This document shows, piece after piece, positions 25,409 to 39,104 of a DNA stretch of 64,000 bases. Numbering within the stretch: the first letter of the stretch is position 1; each line of letters begins with the position of its first letter. The translations under genes and the position numbers were made by a program. The notes beneath the pieces were generated by a model. The model was not told the origin of the DNA and made no database searches. It was given only the letters and a program-made list of their open reading frames with translations. The DNA comes from Hippophae tibetana (taxonomy: Eukaryota > Streptophyta > Magnoliopsida > Rosales > Elaeagnaceae). The DNA is taken from the NCBI GenBank assembly GCA_037013495.1, contig CM072807.1:31414802-31478801 (forward strand). The letters are read 5' to 3'.

Positions 25409-28400
25409 AAAAACTCTTATGAACGCATACTTTAAATGCACCGGAAACAAAATGGACTGTAAATATACCTCCTGCCATTGTTCAAAAGAATGTTTTTTTT
25501 GAAAAAGTTCATCTTCAACCTCCAACCGGGTCAACCCGACCCGGTTTCACCCAAACGTATTCTCGGCCGCATCTTGATTTTCTAGTGACAGAATCGAGTA
25601 TTCTTTTTATCAAAATTCTCATAATACGATTTCTGAGTGATTCATTTTCCCAATTTGAAGTAAATACATCATTTTAAATAAAAATTTAATTAATGAAGTA
25701 AGTAAATACCGACGATAAGTCGGATTTATTTTCAAGTTTAAATTCATAGAATCACTCAAAAAAATATTAAAACAATTTAAAATTACCATATGCATCAAAA
25801 ACAAGAAAAATAAAAAACCTAAAATTTTAATTCTCGTGAAACTGAGCAAAACATAGATTTTTTCAAAAATGTCTCTCATAGCAAATGTTAGAATACAATT
25901 CAATGCAGAACCATTCAAAAACTCTTATGAACGCATACTTTAAATGCACCGGAAACAAAATGGACTGTAAATATACCTCCTGCCATTGTTCAAAAGAATG
26001 TTTTTTTTGAAAAAGTTCATCTTCAACCTCCAACCGGGTCAACCCGACCCGGTTTCACCCAAACGTATTCTCGGCCGCATCTTGATTTTCTGGTGAAAGA
26101 ATACAGTGTTCTTTTTATCAAAATTCTCATAATACGATTTCTGAGTGATTCATTTTCCCAATTTGTAGTAAATACATATTTTAAATAAAAATTTAATTAA
26201 TGAAGTAAGTAAATACCGACGATAAGTCGGATTTATATTCAAGTTTAAATTCACAGAATCACTCAAAAAAATATTAAAACAATTTAAAATTACCATATTC
26301 ATCAAAAACAAGAAAAATAAAAAACCTAAAATTTTAATTCTCGTGAAATTGAGCAAAACATAGATTTTTTCAAAAATGTCTCTCATGGCAAATGTTAGAA
26401 TACAATTCAATGTAGAAACATTCAAAAACTCTTATGAACGCATACTTTAAATGCACAGGAAACAAAATGGACTGTAAATATACCTCTTGCCATTGTTCAA
26501 AAGAATTTTTTTTTTTGAAAAAGTTCATCTTCAACCTCCAACCGGGTCAACCCGACCCGGTTTCACCCAAACATATTCTTGGCAACATCTTGATTTTCTG
26601 GTTATAGAATACAGTGCTCTTTTTATCAAAATTCTCATAATACGATTTCTGAGTGATTCTTTTTCCCAATTTGTAGTAAATACATCATTTTAAATAAAAA
26701 TTTAATTAATGAAGTAAATAAATACCGACGATAAGTCGGATTTATATTCAAGTTTAAATTCACAGAATCACTCAAAAAATATTAAAACAATTTAAAATTA
26801 CCATATGCATCAAAAACAAGAAAAATAAAAAACCTAAAATTTTAATTCTCGTGAAAGTGAGCAAAACAGAGATTTTTTCAAAAATGTCTCTCATAGCAAA
26901 TATTAGAATACAATTCAATGCAGAATCATTCAAAAACTCTTATGAGCGCATACTTTAAATGCACCGGAAACAAAATGGACTATAAATATACCTCCTGCCA
27001 TTGTTCAAAAGAATATTTTTTTTGAAAAAGTTCATCTTCAACCTCCAACTGGGTCAACCCGACCCGGTTTCACCCAAACGTATTCTCGGCCGCGTCTTAA
27101 TTTTCTGGTGACAGAATCCAGTGTTCTTTTTATCAAAATTCTCATAATACGATTTCTGAGAGATTCATTTTCCCAATTTGTAGTAAATACATCATTTTAA
27201 ATAAAAATTTAATTAATGAAGTAAATAAATACCGACGATAAGTCGGATTTATTTTCAAGTTTAAATTCACAGAATCACTCAAAAAAATATTAAAACAATT
27301 TAAAATTTCCATATGCATCAAAAACAAGAAAAATAAAAAACCTAAAATTTTAATTCTCGTGAAACTAAGGAAAACATAGATTTTTTCAAAAATGTCTCTC
27401 ATAGCAAATGTTAGAATACAATTCAATGCAGAAACATTCAAAAACTCTTATGAACGCATAATTTAGATGCAGCGGAAACAAAATGGACTGTAAATATACC
27501 TCTTGCCATTGTTCAAATTTTTTTTTTTTAAAAAGTTCATATTCATCCTCCAACCGGGTCAACCCTACCCGGTTTCACCCAAACCAATTCTCCAGTGTAT
27601 CTTGATTTTCTGGTGACAGAATACACTGTTCTTTTTATCAAAATTCTCATAATACGATTTCTGAGTGATTCATTTTCCAAATTTGTAGTAAATACATCAT
27701 TTTAAATAAAAATTTAATTAATGAAGTAAATAAATACCGATGATAACTCGGATTTATATTCAAGTTTAAATTCACAGAATCACTCAAAAAAATATTAAAA
27801 CAATTTAAAATTACCATATGCATCAAAAACAAGAAAAATAAAAAACCTAAAATTTTAATTCTCGTGAAACTGAGCAAAACAGAGATTTTTTCAAAAATGT
27901 CTCTCACAGCAAATGTTAGAATACAATTCAATGCAGAAACATTCAAAAACTCTTATGAACGCATAATTTAAATGCAGCGGAAACAAAATGGATTGTAAAT
28001 ATACCTCCTGCCATTGTTCAAATGAATTTTCTTTTTGAAAAAGTTCATCTTCAACCTCCAACCGGGTCAACCCTACCCGGTTTCACCCAAACATATTCTC
28101 GACCACATCTTGATTTTCTGGTGACAGAATACAGTGTTCTTTTTATCAAAATTCTCATAATACGATTTCTAAGTGATTCATTTTCCCAATTTGTAGTAAA
28201 TACATCATTTTAAATAAAAATTTAATTAATGAAGTAAATAAATACTGACGATAAGTCGGATTTATTTTCAAGATTAAATTCACAGAATCACTCAAAAAAA
28301 TAGTAAAACAATGTAAAATTACCATATGCATCAAAAACAAGAAAAATAAAAAACCTAAAATTTTAATTCTCGTGAAACTGAGCAAAACAGAGATTTTTTC

Positions 28401-29466
28401 AAAAATGTCCCTCATAGCAAATGTTAGAATACAATTGAATGCAGAAACATTCAAAAACTCTAATGAACGCATAATTTAAATGCAGCAGAAACAAAATAGA
28501 TTGTAAATATACCACTTGCCATTGTTCAAAAGAATTGTTTTTTGAAAAAGTTCATATTCAACCTCCAACCGGGTCAACCCGACACGGTTTCACCCAAACG
28601 TATTCTCGGCCGCATCTTAATTTTTTGGTGACAGAATCCAGTGTTCTTTTTATCAAAATTCTCATAATACGATTTCTGAGTGATTCATTTTCCCAATTTG
28701 AAGTAAATACATCATTTTAAATAAAAATTTAATTAATGAAGTAAATAAATACCGACGATAAGTCTGATTTATTTTCAAGTTTAAATTCACAGAATCACTC
28801 AAAAAAATATTAAAACAATTTAAAATTTCTATATGCATCAAAAACAAGAAAAATAAAAAACCTAAAATTTTAATTCTCGTGAAACTGAGCAAAACAGAGA
28901 TTTTTTCAAAAATGTCCCTCATAGCAAATGTTAGAATACAATTGAATGCAGAAACATTCAAAAACTCTAATGAACGCATAATTTAAATGCAGCAGAAACA
29001 AAATGGATTGTAAATATACCACCTGCCATTGTTCAAAAGAATTGTTTTTTGAAAAAGTTCATCTTCAACCTCCAACCGGGTCAACCCGACACGGTTTCAC
29101 CCAAACGTATTCTCGGCCGCATCTTCATTTTCTAGTGACAGAATCCAGTGTTCTTTTTATCAAAATTCTCATAATACGATTTCTGAGTGATTCATTTTCC
29201 CAATTTGAAGTAAATACATCATTTTAAATAAAAATTTAATTAATGAAGTAAATAAATACCGACGATAAGTCTGATTTATTTTCAATTTTAAATTCACAGA
29301 ATCACTCAAAAAAATATTAAAACAATTTAAAATTTCCATATGCATCAAAAACAAGAAAAATAAAAAACCTAAAATTTTAATTCTCGTGAAACTGAGCAAA
29401 ACATAGATTTTTTCAAAAATGTCTCTCATAGCAAATGTTAGAATACAATTCAATGCAGAACCATTC
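25409..29466. repeat. M51-M58, first arm of a 4058-bp-offset duplication
   Basis: Monomers start at 25409, 25917, 26424, 26932, 27440, 27945, 28453 and 28960. M51-M54 and the 5' part of M55 reappear as M59-M63. M55 is class A. M56 has the unusual ACATATTCTCGACCACATC form. M57 and M58 introduce the GACACGG arm variant, the TACCACCTGCC or TACCACTTGCC variant and ATTGAATGCAG ends that dominate the region to 42 kb. M52 has lost the ATGCAT site (CATATTCATC). Confidence 0.83.
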
Positions 29467-32004
29467 AAAAACTCTTATGAACGCATACTTTAAATGCACC
29501 GGAAACAAAATGGACTGTAAATATACCTCCTGCCATTGTTCAAAAGAATGTTTTTTTTGAAAAAGTTCATCTTCAACCTCCAACTGGGTCAACCCGACCC
29601 GGTTTAACCCAAACGTATTCTCGGCCGCATCTTGATTTTCTAGTGACAGAATCGAGTATTCTTTTTATCAAAATTCTCATAATACGATTTCTGAGTGATT
29701 CATTTTCCCAATTTGAAGTAAATACATCATTTTAAATAAAAATTTAATTAATGAAGTAAGTAAATACCGACGATAAGTCGAATTTATTTTCAAGTTTAAA
29801 TTCATAGAATCACTCAAAAAAATATTAAAACAATTTAAAATTACCATATGCATCAAAAACAAGAAAAATAAAAAACCTAAAATTTTAATTCTTGTGAAAC
29901 TGAGCAAAACATAGATTTTTTCAAAAATGTCTCTCATAGCAAATGTTAGAATACAATTCAATGCAGAACCATTCAAAAACTCTTATGAACGCATACTTTA
30001 AATGCACCGGAAACAAAATGGACTGTAAATATACCTCCTGCCATTGTTCAAAAGAATGTTTTTTTTGAAAAAGTTCATCTTCAACCTCCAACCGGGTCAA
30101 CCCGACCCGGTTTCACCCAAACGTATTCTCGGCCGCATCTTGATTTTCTGGTGAAAGAATACAGTGTTCTTTTTATCAAAATTTTCATAATACGATTTCT
30201 GAGTGATTCATTTTCCCAATTTGTAGTAAATACATATTTTAAATAAAAATTTAATTAATGAAGTAAGTAAATACCGACGATAAGTCGGATTTATATTCAA
30301 GTTTAAATTCACAGAATCACTCAAAAAAATATTAAAACAATTTAAAATTACCATATTCATCAAAAACAAGAAAAATAAAAAACCTAAAATTTTAATTCTC
30401 GTGAAATTGAGCAAAACATAGATTTTTTCAAAAATGTCTCTCATGGCAAATGTTAGAATACAATTCAATGTAGAAACATTCAAAAACTCTTATGAACGCA
30501 TACTTTAAATGCACAGGAAACAAAATGGACTGTAAATATACCTCTTGCCATTGTTCAAAATAAATTTTTTTTTTTGAAAAAGTTCATCTTCAACCTCCAA
30601 CCGGGTCAACCCGACCCGGTTTCACCCAAACATATTCTTGGCAGCATCTTGATTTTCTGGTTATAGAATACAGTGTTCTTTTTATCAAAATTCTCATAAT
30701 ACGATTTCTGAGTGATTCTTTTTCCCAATTTGTAGTAAATACATCATTTTAAATAAAAATTTAATTAATGAAGTAAATAAATACCGACGATAAGTCGGAT
30801 TTATATTCAAGTTTAAATTCACAGAATCACTCAAAAAATATTAAAACAATTTAAAATTACCATATGCATCAAAAACAAGAAAAATAAAAAACCTAAAATT
30901 TTAATTCTCGTGAAAGTGAGCAAAACAGAGATTTTTTCAAAAATGTCCCTCATAGCAAATGTTAGAATACAATTCAATGCAGAACCATTCAAAAACTCTT
31001 ATGAGCGCATACTTTAAATGCACCGGAAACAAAATGGACTATAAATATACCTCCTGCCATTGTTCAAAAGAATTTTTTTTTTTGAAAAAGTTCATCTTCA
31101 ACCTCCAACCCGGTCAACCCGACCCGGTTTCACCCAAACGTATTCTCGGCCGCCTCTTAATTTTCTTGTGACAGAATCCAGTGTTCTTTTTATCAAAATT
31201 CTCATAATACGATTTCTGAGTTATACATTTTCCCAATTTGAAGTAAATACATATTTTAAATAAAAATTTAATTAATGAAGTAAATAAATACCGACGATAA
31301 GTCGGATTTATTTTCAAGTTTAAATTCACAGAATCACTCAAAAAAATATTAAAACAATTTAAAATTTCCATATACATCAAAAACAAGAAAAATAATAAAC
31401 TTAAAATTTTAATTCTCGTGAAATTCAGCAAAACATGGATTTTTTCAAAAATGTCTCTCATAGCAAATGTTAGAATACAATTCAATGCAGAAACATTCAA
31501 AAACTCTTATGAACGCATAATTTAGATGCAGCGGAAACAAAATGGACTGTAAATATACCTCTTGCCATTGTTCAAATATTTTTTTTTTAAAAAGTTCATA
31601 TTCATCCTCCAACCGGGTCAACCCTACCCGGTTTCACCCAAAACATATTCTCGACCACATCTTGATTTTCTGGTGACAGAATACAGTGTTCTTTTTATCA
31701 AAATTCTCATAATACGATTTCTAAGTGATTCATTTTCCCAATTTGTAGTAAATACATCATTTTAAATAAAAATTTAATTAATGAAGTAAATAAATACTGA
31801 CGATAAGTCGGATTTATTTTCAAGATTAAATTCACAGAATCACTCAAAAAAATATTAAAACAATTTAAAATTTCCATATGCATCAAAAACAAGAAAAATA
31901 AAAAACCTAAAATTTTAATTCTCGTGATACTGAGCAAAACAGAGATTTTTTCAAAAATGTCCCTAATAGCAAATGTTAGAATACAATTGAATGCAGAAAC
32001 ATTC
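29467..32004. repeat. M59-M63, second arm of the 4058-bp-offset duplication
   Basis: Monomers start at 29467, 29975, 30482, 30991 and 31499. M59-M62 match M51-M54; M60 shares the lost ATGCAT site (CATATTCATC) with M52. M63 is a hybrid: it begins like M55 (TAGATGCAGCGG, a long T-tract directly after GTTCAAAT) and continues like M56 (ACATATTCTCGACCACATC), with the switch at about 31.62-31.65 kb. One monomer's worth of sequence is thereby missing relative to the first arm. Confidence 0.83.
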
Positions 32005-33018
32005 AAAAACTCTAATGAACGCATAATTTAAATGCAGCAGAAACAAAATGGATTGTAAATATACCACCTGCCATTGTTCAAAAGAATTGTTTTTTGAAAA
32101 AGTTCATCTTCAACCTCCAACCGGGTCAACCCGACACGGTTTCACCCAAACGTATTCTCGGCCGCATCTTCATTTTCTAGTGACAGAATCCAGTGTTCTT
32201 TTTATCAAAATTCTCATAATACGATTTCTGAGTGATTCATTTTCCCAATTTGAAGTAAATACCTCATTTTAAATAAAAATTTAATTAATGAAGTAAATAA
32301 ATACCGACGATAAGTCTGATTTATTTTCAAGTTTAAATTCACAGAATCACTCAAAAAAATATTAAAACAATTTAAAATTTCCATATGCATCAAAAACAAG
32401 AAAAATAAAAAACCTAAAATTTTAATTCTCGTGATACTGAGCAAAACAGAGATTTTTTCAAAAATGTCCCTCATAGCAAATGTTAGAATACAATTGAATG
32501 CAGAAACATTCAAAAACTCTAATGAACGCATAATTTAAATGCAGCAGAAACAAAATGGATTGTAAATATACCACCTGCCATTGTTCAAAAGAATTGTTTT
32601 TTGAAAAAGTTCATCTTCAACCTCCAACCGGGTCAACCCGACACGGTTTCACCCAAACGTATTCTCGGCCGCATCTTCATTTTCTAGTGACAGAATCCAG
32701 TGTTCTTTTTATCAAAATTCTCATAATATGATTTCTGAGTGATTCATTTTCCCAATTTGAAGTAAATACATCATTTTAAATAAAAATTTAATTAATGAAG
32801 TAAATAAATACCGACGATAAGTCTGATTTATTTTAAAGTTTAAATTCACAGAATCACTCAAAAAAATATTAAAACAATTTAAAATTTCCATATGCATCAA
32901 AAACAAGAAAAATAAAAAACCTAAAATTTTAATTCTCGTGAAACTGAGCAAAACATAGATTTTTTCAAAAATGTCTCTCATAGAAAATGTTAGAATACAA
33001 TTCAATGCATAAACATTC
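32005..33018. repeat. M64-M65, entry into the first four-monomer HOR
   Basis: Monomers start at 32005 and 32512. Both resemble M58 and M69 (TACCACCTGCC, GACACGG, CATCTTCATTTTCTAG). M65 ends with CAATGCATAAACATTCAAC, shared with M69, where most monomers read CAATGCAGAAAC. The 3' half of M64 has GTGATACTGAGC, related to GTGATACAGAGC in M68. So the 4-mer pattern begins inside M64 (about 32.2 kb). Confidence 0.8.
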
Positions 33019-35047
33019 AACAACTCTTATGAACGCATAATTTAAATGCAGCGGAAACAAAATGGATTGTAAGTATACCTCCTGCATTGTTCAAAAGAAT
33101 GTTTTTTTTGAAAAAGATCATCTTCAACCTCCAACCGGGTCAACCCGACACGGTTTCACCCAAACGTATTCTCGGCCGCGTCTTGATTTTCTGATGACAG
33201 AATCCAGTGTTCTTTTTATCAAAATTCTCATAATACGATTTCAGAGTGATTCATTTTCCCAATTTGAAGTAAATACATCATTTTAAATAAAAATTTAATT
33301 AATGAAGTAAATAAATACCGACGATAACTCGGATTTATTTTCAAGTTTAAATTCACAGAATCACTCAAAAAAATATTAAAACAATTTAAAATTACCATAT
33401 GCATCAAAAACAAGAAAAATAAAAAACCTAAAATTTTAATTCTCGTGAAACTGAGCAAAACAGAGAGTTTTTCAAAAATGTCTCTCACAGCAAATGTTAG
33501 AATACAATTCAATGCAGAAACATTCAAAAACTCTTATGAACGCATAATTTAAATGCAGCGGAAACAAAATGGATTGTAAATATACCTCCTGCCATTGTTC
33601 AAATGAATTTTCTTTTTGAAAAAGTTCATCTTCAACCTCCAACCGGGTCAACCCTACCCGGTTTCACCCAAACATATTATCGACCACATCTTGATTTTCT
33701 GGTGACAGAATACAGTGTTCTTTTTATCAAAATTCTCATAATACGATTTCTAAGTGATTCATTTTCCCAATTTGTAGTAAATACATCATTTTAAATAAAA
33801 ATTTAATTAATGAAGTAAATAAATACTGACGATAAGTCGGATTTATTTTCAAGATTAAATTCACAGAATCACTCAAAAAAATAGTAAAACAATGTAAAAT
33901 TACCATATGCATCAAAAACAAGAAAAATAAAAAACCTAAAATTTTAATTCTCGTGAAACTGAGCAAAACAGAGATTTTTTCAAAAATGTCCCTCATAGCA
34001 AATGTTAGAATACAATTGAATGCAGAAACATTCAAAAACTCTAATGAACGCATAATTTAAATGCAGCAGAAACAAAATAGATTGTAAATATACGACCTGC
34101 CATTGTTCAAAAGAATTGTTTTTTGAAAAAGTTCATATTCAACCTCCAACCGGGTCAACCCGACACGGTTTCACCCAAACGTATTCTCGGCCGCGTCTTA
34201 ATTTTCTGGTGACAGAATTCAGTGTTCTTTTTATCAAAATTCTCATAATACGATTTCTGAGAGATTCATTTTCCCAATTTGTAGTAAATACATCATTTTA
34301 AATAAAAATTTAATTAATGAAGTAAATAAATACTGACGATAAGTCTGATTTATTTTCAAGTTTAAATTCACAGAATCACTCAAAAAAATATTAAAACAAT
34401 TTAAAATTTCCATATGCATCAAAAACAAGAAAAATAAAAAACCTAAAATTTTAATTCTCGTGATACAGAGCAAAACAGAGATTTTTTCAAAAATGTCCCT
34501 CATAGCAAATGTTAGAATACAATTGAATGCAGAAACATTCAAAAACTCTAATGAACGCATAATTTAAATGCAGCAGAAACAAAATGGATTGTAAATATAC
34601 CACCTGCCATTGTTCAAAAGAATTGTTTTTTGAAAAAGTTCATCTTCAACCTCCAACCGGGTCAACCCGACACGGTTTCACCCAAACGTATTCTCGGCCG
34701 CATCTTCATTTTCTAGTGACAGAATCCAGTGTTCTTTTTATCAAAATTCTCATAATACGATTTCTGAGTGATTCATTTTCCCAATTTGAAGTAAATACAT
34801 CATTTTAAATAAAAATTTAATTAATGAAGTAAATAAATACCGACGATAAGTCTGATTTATTTTCAAGTTTAAATTCACAGAATCACTCAAAAAAATATTA
34901 AAACAATTTAAAATTTCCATATGCATCAAAAACAAGAAAAATAAAAAACCTAAAATTTTAATTCTCGTGAAACTGAGCAAAACATAGATTTTTTCAAAAA
35001 TGTCTCTCATAGCAAATGTTAGAATACAATTCAATGCATAAACATTC
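33019..35047. repeat. First four-monomer HOR, copy 1 (M66-M69, 2029 bp)
   Basis: Monomers start at 33019, 33526, 34034 and 34541. M66, M67, M68 and M69 have partners 2028-2029 bp away (M70, M71, M72 5' half, and M65 upstream). M66 has CCTCCTGCATTG, lacking one C of the usual GCCATTG. M67 is the CGACCACATC type of M56. M68 is an M57 relative with AAAATAGATTG. Confidence 0.88.
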
Positions 35048-36568
35048 AACAACTCTTATGAACGCATAATTTAAATGCAGCGGAAACAAAATGGATTGTA
35101 AGCATACCTCCTGCATTGTTCAAAAGAATGTTTTTTTTGAAAAAGATCATCTTCAACCTCCAACCGGGTCAACCCGACACGGTTTCACCCAAACGTATTC
35201 TCGGCCGCGTCTTGATTTTCTGATGACAGAATCCAGTGTTCTTTTTATCAAAATTCTCATAATACGATTTCTGAGTGATTCATTTTCCCAATTTGAAGTA
35301 AATACATCATTTTAAATAAAAATTTAATTAATGAAGTAAATAAATACCGACGATAACTCGGATTTATTTTCAAGTTTAAATTCACAGAATCACTCAAAAA
35401 AATATTAAAACAATTTAAAATTACCATATGCATCAAAAACAAGAAAAATAAAAAACCTAAAATTTTAATTCTCGTGAAACTGAGCAAAACAGAGAGTTTT
35501 TCAAAAATGTCTCTCACTACAAATGTTAGAATACAATTCAATGCAGAAACATTCAAAAACTCTTATGAACGCATAATTTAAATGCAGCGGAAACAAAATG
35601 GATTGTAAATGTACCTCCTGCCATTGTTCAAATGAATTTTCTTTTTGAAAAAGTTCATCTTCAACCTCCAACCGGGTCAACCCTACCCGGTTTCACCCAA
35701 ACATATTATCGACCACATCTTGATTTTCTGGTGACAGAATACAGTGTTCTTTTTATCAAAATTCTCATAATACGATTTCTAAGTGATTCATTTTCCCAAT
35801 TTGTAGTAAATACATCATTTTAAATAAAAATTTAATTAATGAAGTAAATAAATACTGACGATAAGTCGGATTTATTTTCAAGATTAAATTCACAGAATCA
35901 CTCAAAAAATAGTAAAACAATGTAAAATTACCATATGCATCAAAAACAAGAAAAATAAAAAACCTAAAATTTTAATTCTCGTGAAACTGAGCAAAATAGA
36001 GATTTTTTCAAAAATGTCCCTCATAGCAAATGTTAGAATACAATTGAATGCAGAAACATTCAAAAACTCTAATGAACGCATAATTTAAATGCAGCAGAAA
36101 CAAAATAGATTGTAAATATACCACCTGCCATTGTTCAAAAGAATTGTTTTTTGAAAAAGTTCATATTCAACCTCCAACCGGGTCAACCCGACACGGTTTC
36201 ACCCAAACGTATTCTCGGCCGCGTCTTAATTTTCTGGTGACAGAATTCAGTGTTCTTTTTATCAAAATTCTCATAATACGATTTCTGAGAGATTCATTTT
36301 CCCAATTTGAAGTAAATACATCATTTTAAATAAATATTTAATTAATGAAGTAAATAAATACCGACAATAAGTCTGATTTATTTTCAAGTTTAAATTCACA
36401 GAATCACTCAAAAAAATATTAAAACAATTTAAAATTTCCATATGCATCAAAAACAAGAAAAATAAAAAACCTAAAATTTTAATTCTCGTGAAACTGAGCA
36501 AAACATAGATTTTTTCAAAGATGTCTCTCATAACAAATGTTAGAATACAATTCAATGCAGAAACATTC
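35048..36568. repeat. First four-monomer HOR, copy 2, hinge to the second (M70-M72)
   Basis: Monomers start at 35048, 35555 and 36062. M70 and M71 repeat M66 and M67. M72 repeats M68 in its 5' half (AAAATAGATTG, CAGAATTCAGTG). Its 3' half carries AAATATTTAATTAATG and CCGACAATAAG, shared with M76. The period of four monomers is kept across the switch while the monomer content changes. Confidence 0.85.
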
Positions 36569-37076
36569 AAAAACTCTTATGAACGCATAATTTAGTTGCA
36601 GCGGAAACAAAATGGATTGTAAATATACCTCCTACCATTGTTCAAAAATTTTTTTTTTGAAAAAGTTTATATTTATCCTCCAACCGGGTCAACCCTACCC
36701 GGTTTCACCCAAACCAATTCTCTAGTGTATCTTGATTTTCTGGGGACAGAATACAGTGTTCTTTTTATCAAAATTCTCATAATACGATTTCTGAGTTATT
36801 CATTTTCCCAATTTGAAGTAAATACATCATTTTAAATAAAAATTTAATTAATGAAGTAAATAAATACCGACGATAAGTCGGATTTATTTTCAAGTTTAAA
36901 TTCATAGAATCACTCAAAAAAAAATATTAAAACAATTTAAAATTACCATATGCATCAAAAACAAGCAAAATAAAAAACTTAAAATTTTAATTCTCGTGAA
37001 ACTAGGCAAAACAGAGATTTTTTCAAAAATGTCTCTCATGGCAAATGTTAGAATACAATTCAATGCAGAAACATTC
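36569..37076. repeat. Class A monomer M73, start of the second four-monomer HOR
   Basis: This 508-bp monomer is the divergent first member of the series M73, M77, M81, M85. It has a changed T-tract context (CAAAAATTTTTTTTTTG), GTTTATATTTATCC and GGGGACAG, where the later copies read GTTCATATTTATCC and AGTGACAG. Its 3' half is the CAAGCAAAATAAAAAACTT / ACTAGGCAAAAC type. Confidence 0.85.
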
Positions 37077-39104
37077 AAAAACTCTTATGAACGCACAATT
37101 GAAATGCAACGGAAACAAAATGGATTGAAAATATACCTCCTGCCATTGTTCAAAAGATTTTTTTTTTTGAAAAAGTTCATCTTCAACCTCCAACCGGGTC
37201 AACCGACCCGGTTTCACCCAAACGAATTCTCGGCCGCATCCTGATTTTCTGGTGACAGAATCCAGTGTTCTTTTTATCAAAATTCTTATACTACGATTTC
37301 TGAGTGATTCATTTTCCCAATTTGTAGTAAATACATCATTTTAAATAAAAAATTAATTAATGAAGTAAGTACATACCGACGATAAGTCGGATTTATATTC
37401 AAGTTTAAATTCACAGAATCACTCAAAAAAATATTAAAACAATTTAAAATTACCATATGCATCAAAAACAAGAAAAATAAAAAACCTAAAATTTTAATTC
37501 TCGTGAAACTGAGCAAAACAGAGATTTTTTCAAAAATGTCCCTCATAGCAAATGTTAGAATACAATTGAATGCAGAAACATTCAAAAACTCTAATGAACG
37601 CATAATTTAAATGCAGGAGAAACAAAATGGATTGTAAATATACCACCTGCCATTGTTCAAAAGAATTGTTTTTTGAAAAAGTTCATCTTCAACCTCCAAC
37701 CGGGTCAACCCGACACGGTTTCACCCAAACGTATTCTCGGCCGCATCTTAATTTTCGGGTGACAGAATCCAGTGTTCTTTTTATCAAAATTCTCATAATA
37801 CGATTTATGAGTGATTCATTTTCCCAATTTGAAGTAAATACATCATTTTAAATAAAAATTTAATTAATGAAGTAAATAAATACTGACGATAAGTCGGATT
37901 TATTTTCAAGATTAAATTCACAGAATCACTCAAAAAAATAGTAAAACAATGTAAAATTACCATATGCATCAAAAAGAAGAAAAATAAAAAAACTAAAATT
38001 TTAATTCTCGTGAAACTGTGCAAAACAGAGATTTTTTCAAAAATGTCCCTCATAGCAAATGTTAGAATACAATTGAATGCAGAAACATTCAAAAACTCTA
38101 ATGAACGCATAATTTAAATGCAGCAGAAACAAAATGGATTGTAAATATACCTCTTGCCATTGTTCAAACGAATTGTTTTTTGAAAAAGTTCATCTTCAAC
38201 CTCCAACCGGGTCAACCCGACACGGTTTCACCCAAACGTATTCTCGGCCGCATCTTAATTTTCTGGTGACAGAATCCAGTGTTCTTTTTATCAAAATTCT
38301 CATAATACGATTTCTGAGAGATTCATTTTCCCAATTTGAAGTAAATACATCATTTTAAATAAATATTTAATTAATGAAGTAAATAAATACCGACAATAAG
38401 TCTGATTTATTTTCAAGTTTAAATTCACAGAATCACTCAAAAAAATATTAAAACAATTTAAAATTTCCATATGCATCAAAAACAAGAAAAATAAAAAACC
38501 TAAAATTTTAATTCTCGTGAAACTGAGCAAAACATAGATTTTTTCAAAGATGTCTCTCATAACAAATGTTAGAATACAATTCAATGCAGAAACATTCAAA
38601 AACTCTTATGAACGCATAATTTAGTTGCAGCGGAAACAAAATGGATTGTAAATATACCTCCTACCATTGTTCAAAAGAATTTTTTTTGAAAAAGTTCATA
38701 TTTATCCTCCAACCGGGTCAACCCTACCCGGTTTCACCCAAACCAATTCTCTAGTGTATCTTGATTTTCTAGTGACAGAATACAGTGTTCTTTTTATCAA
38801 AATTCTCATAATACGATTTATGAGTTATTCATTTTCCCAATTTGAAGTAAATACATCATTTTAAATAAAAATTTAATTAATGAAGTAAATAAATACCGAC
38901 GATAAGTCGGATTTATTTTCAAGTTTAAATTCATAGAATCACTCAAAAAAAATATTAAAACAATTTAAAATTACCATATGCATCAAAAACAAGCAAAATA
39001 AAAAACTTAAAATTTTAATTCTCGTGAAACTAGGCAAAACAGAGATTTTTTCAAAAATGTCTCTCATGGCAAATGTTAGAATACAATTCAATGCAGAAAC
39101 ATTC
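37077..39104. repeat. Second four-monomer HOR, copy 1 (M74-M77, 2028 bp)
   Basis: Monomers start at 37077, 37584, 38091 and 38598, each 507 bp. M74 is marked by CGCACAATTGAAATGCAACG, a 4-nt loop in the large dyad, ACGAATTCTCGG (an EcoRI site) and CATCCTG. M75 has GCAGGAGAAAC, GACACGG and TTTTCGGGTGAC. M76 has GTTCAAACGAATTG and a 3' half copied from M72. M77 is class A. Confidence 0.9.

Noticed and set aside
37023-37280. Other open frames of 60-143 codons on both strands, including those crossing monomer borders
   Set aside because: They overlap each other in several frames over the same bases, lack any recognisable domain, and appear or vanish with single-base indels between nearly identical HOR copies.
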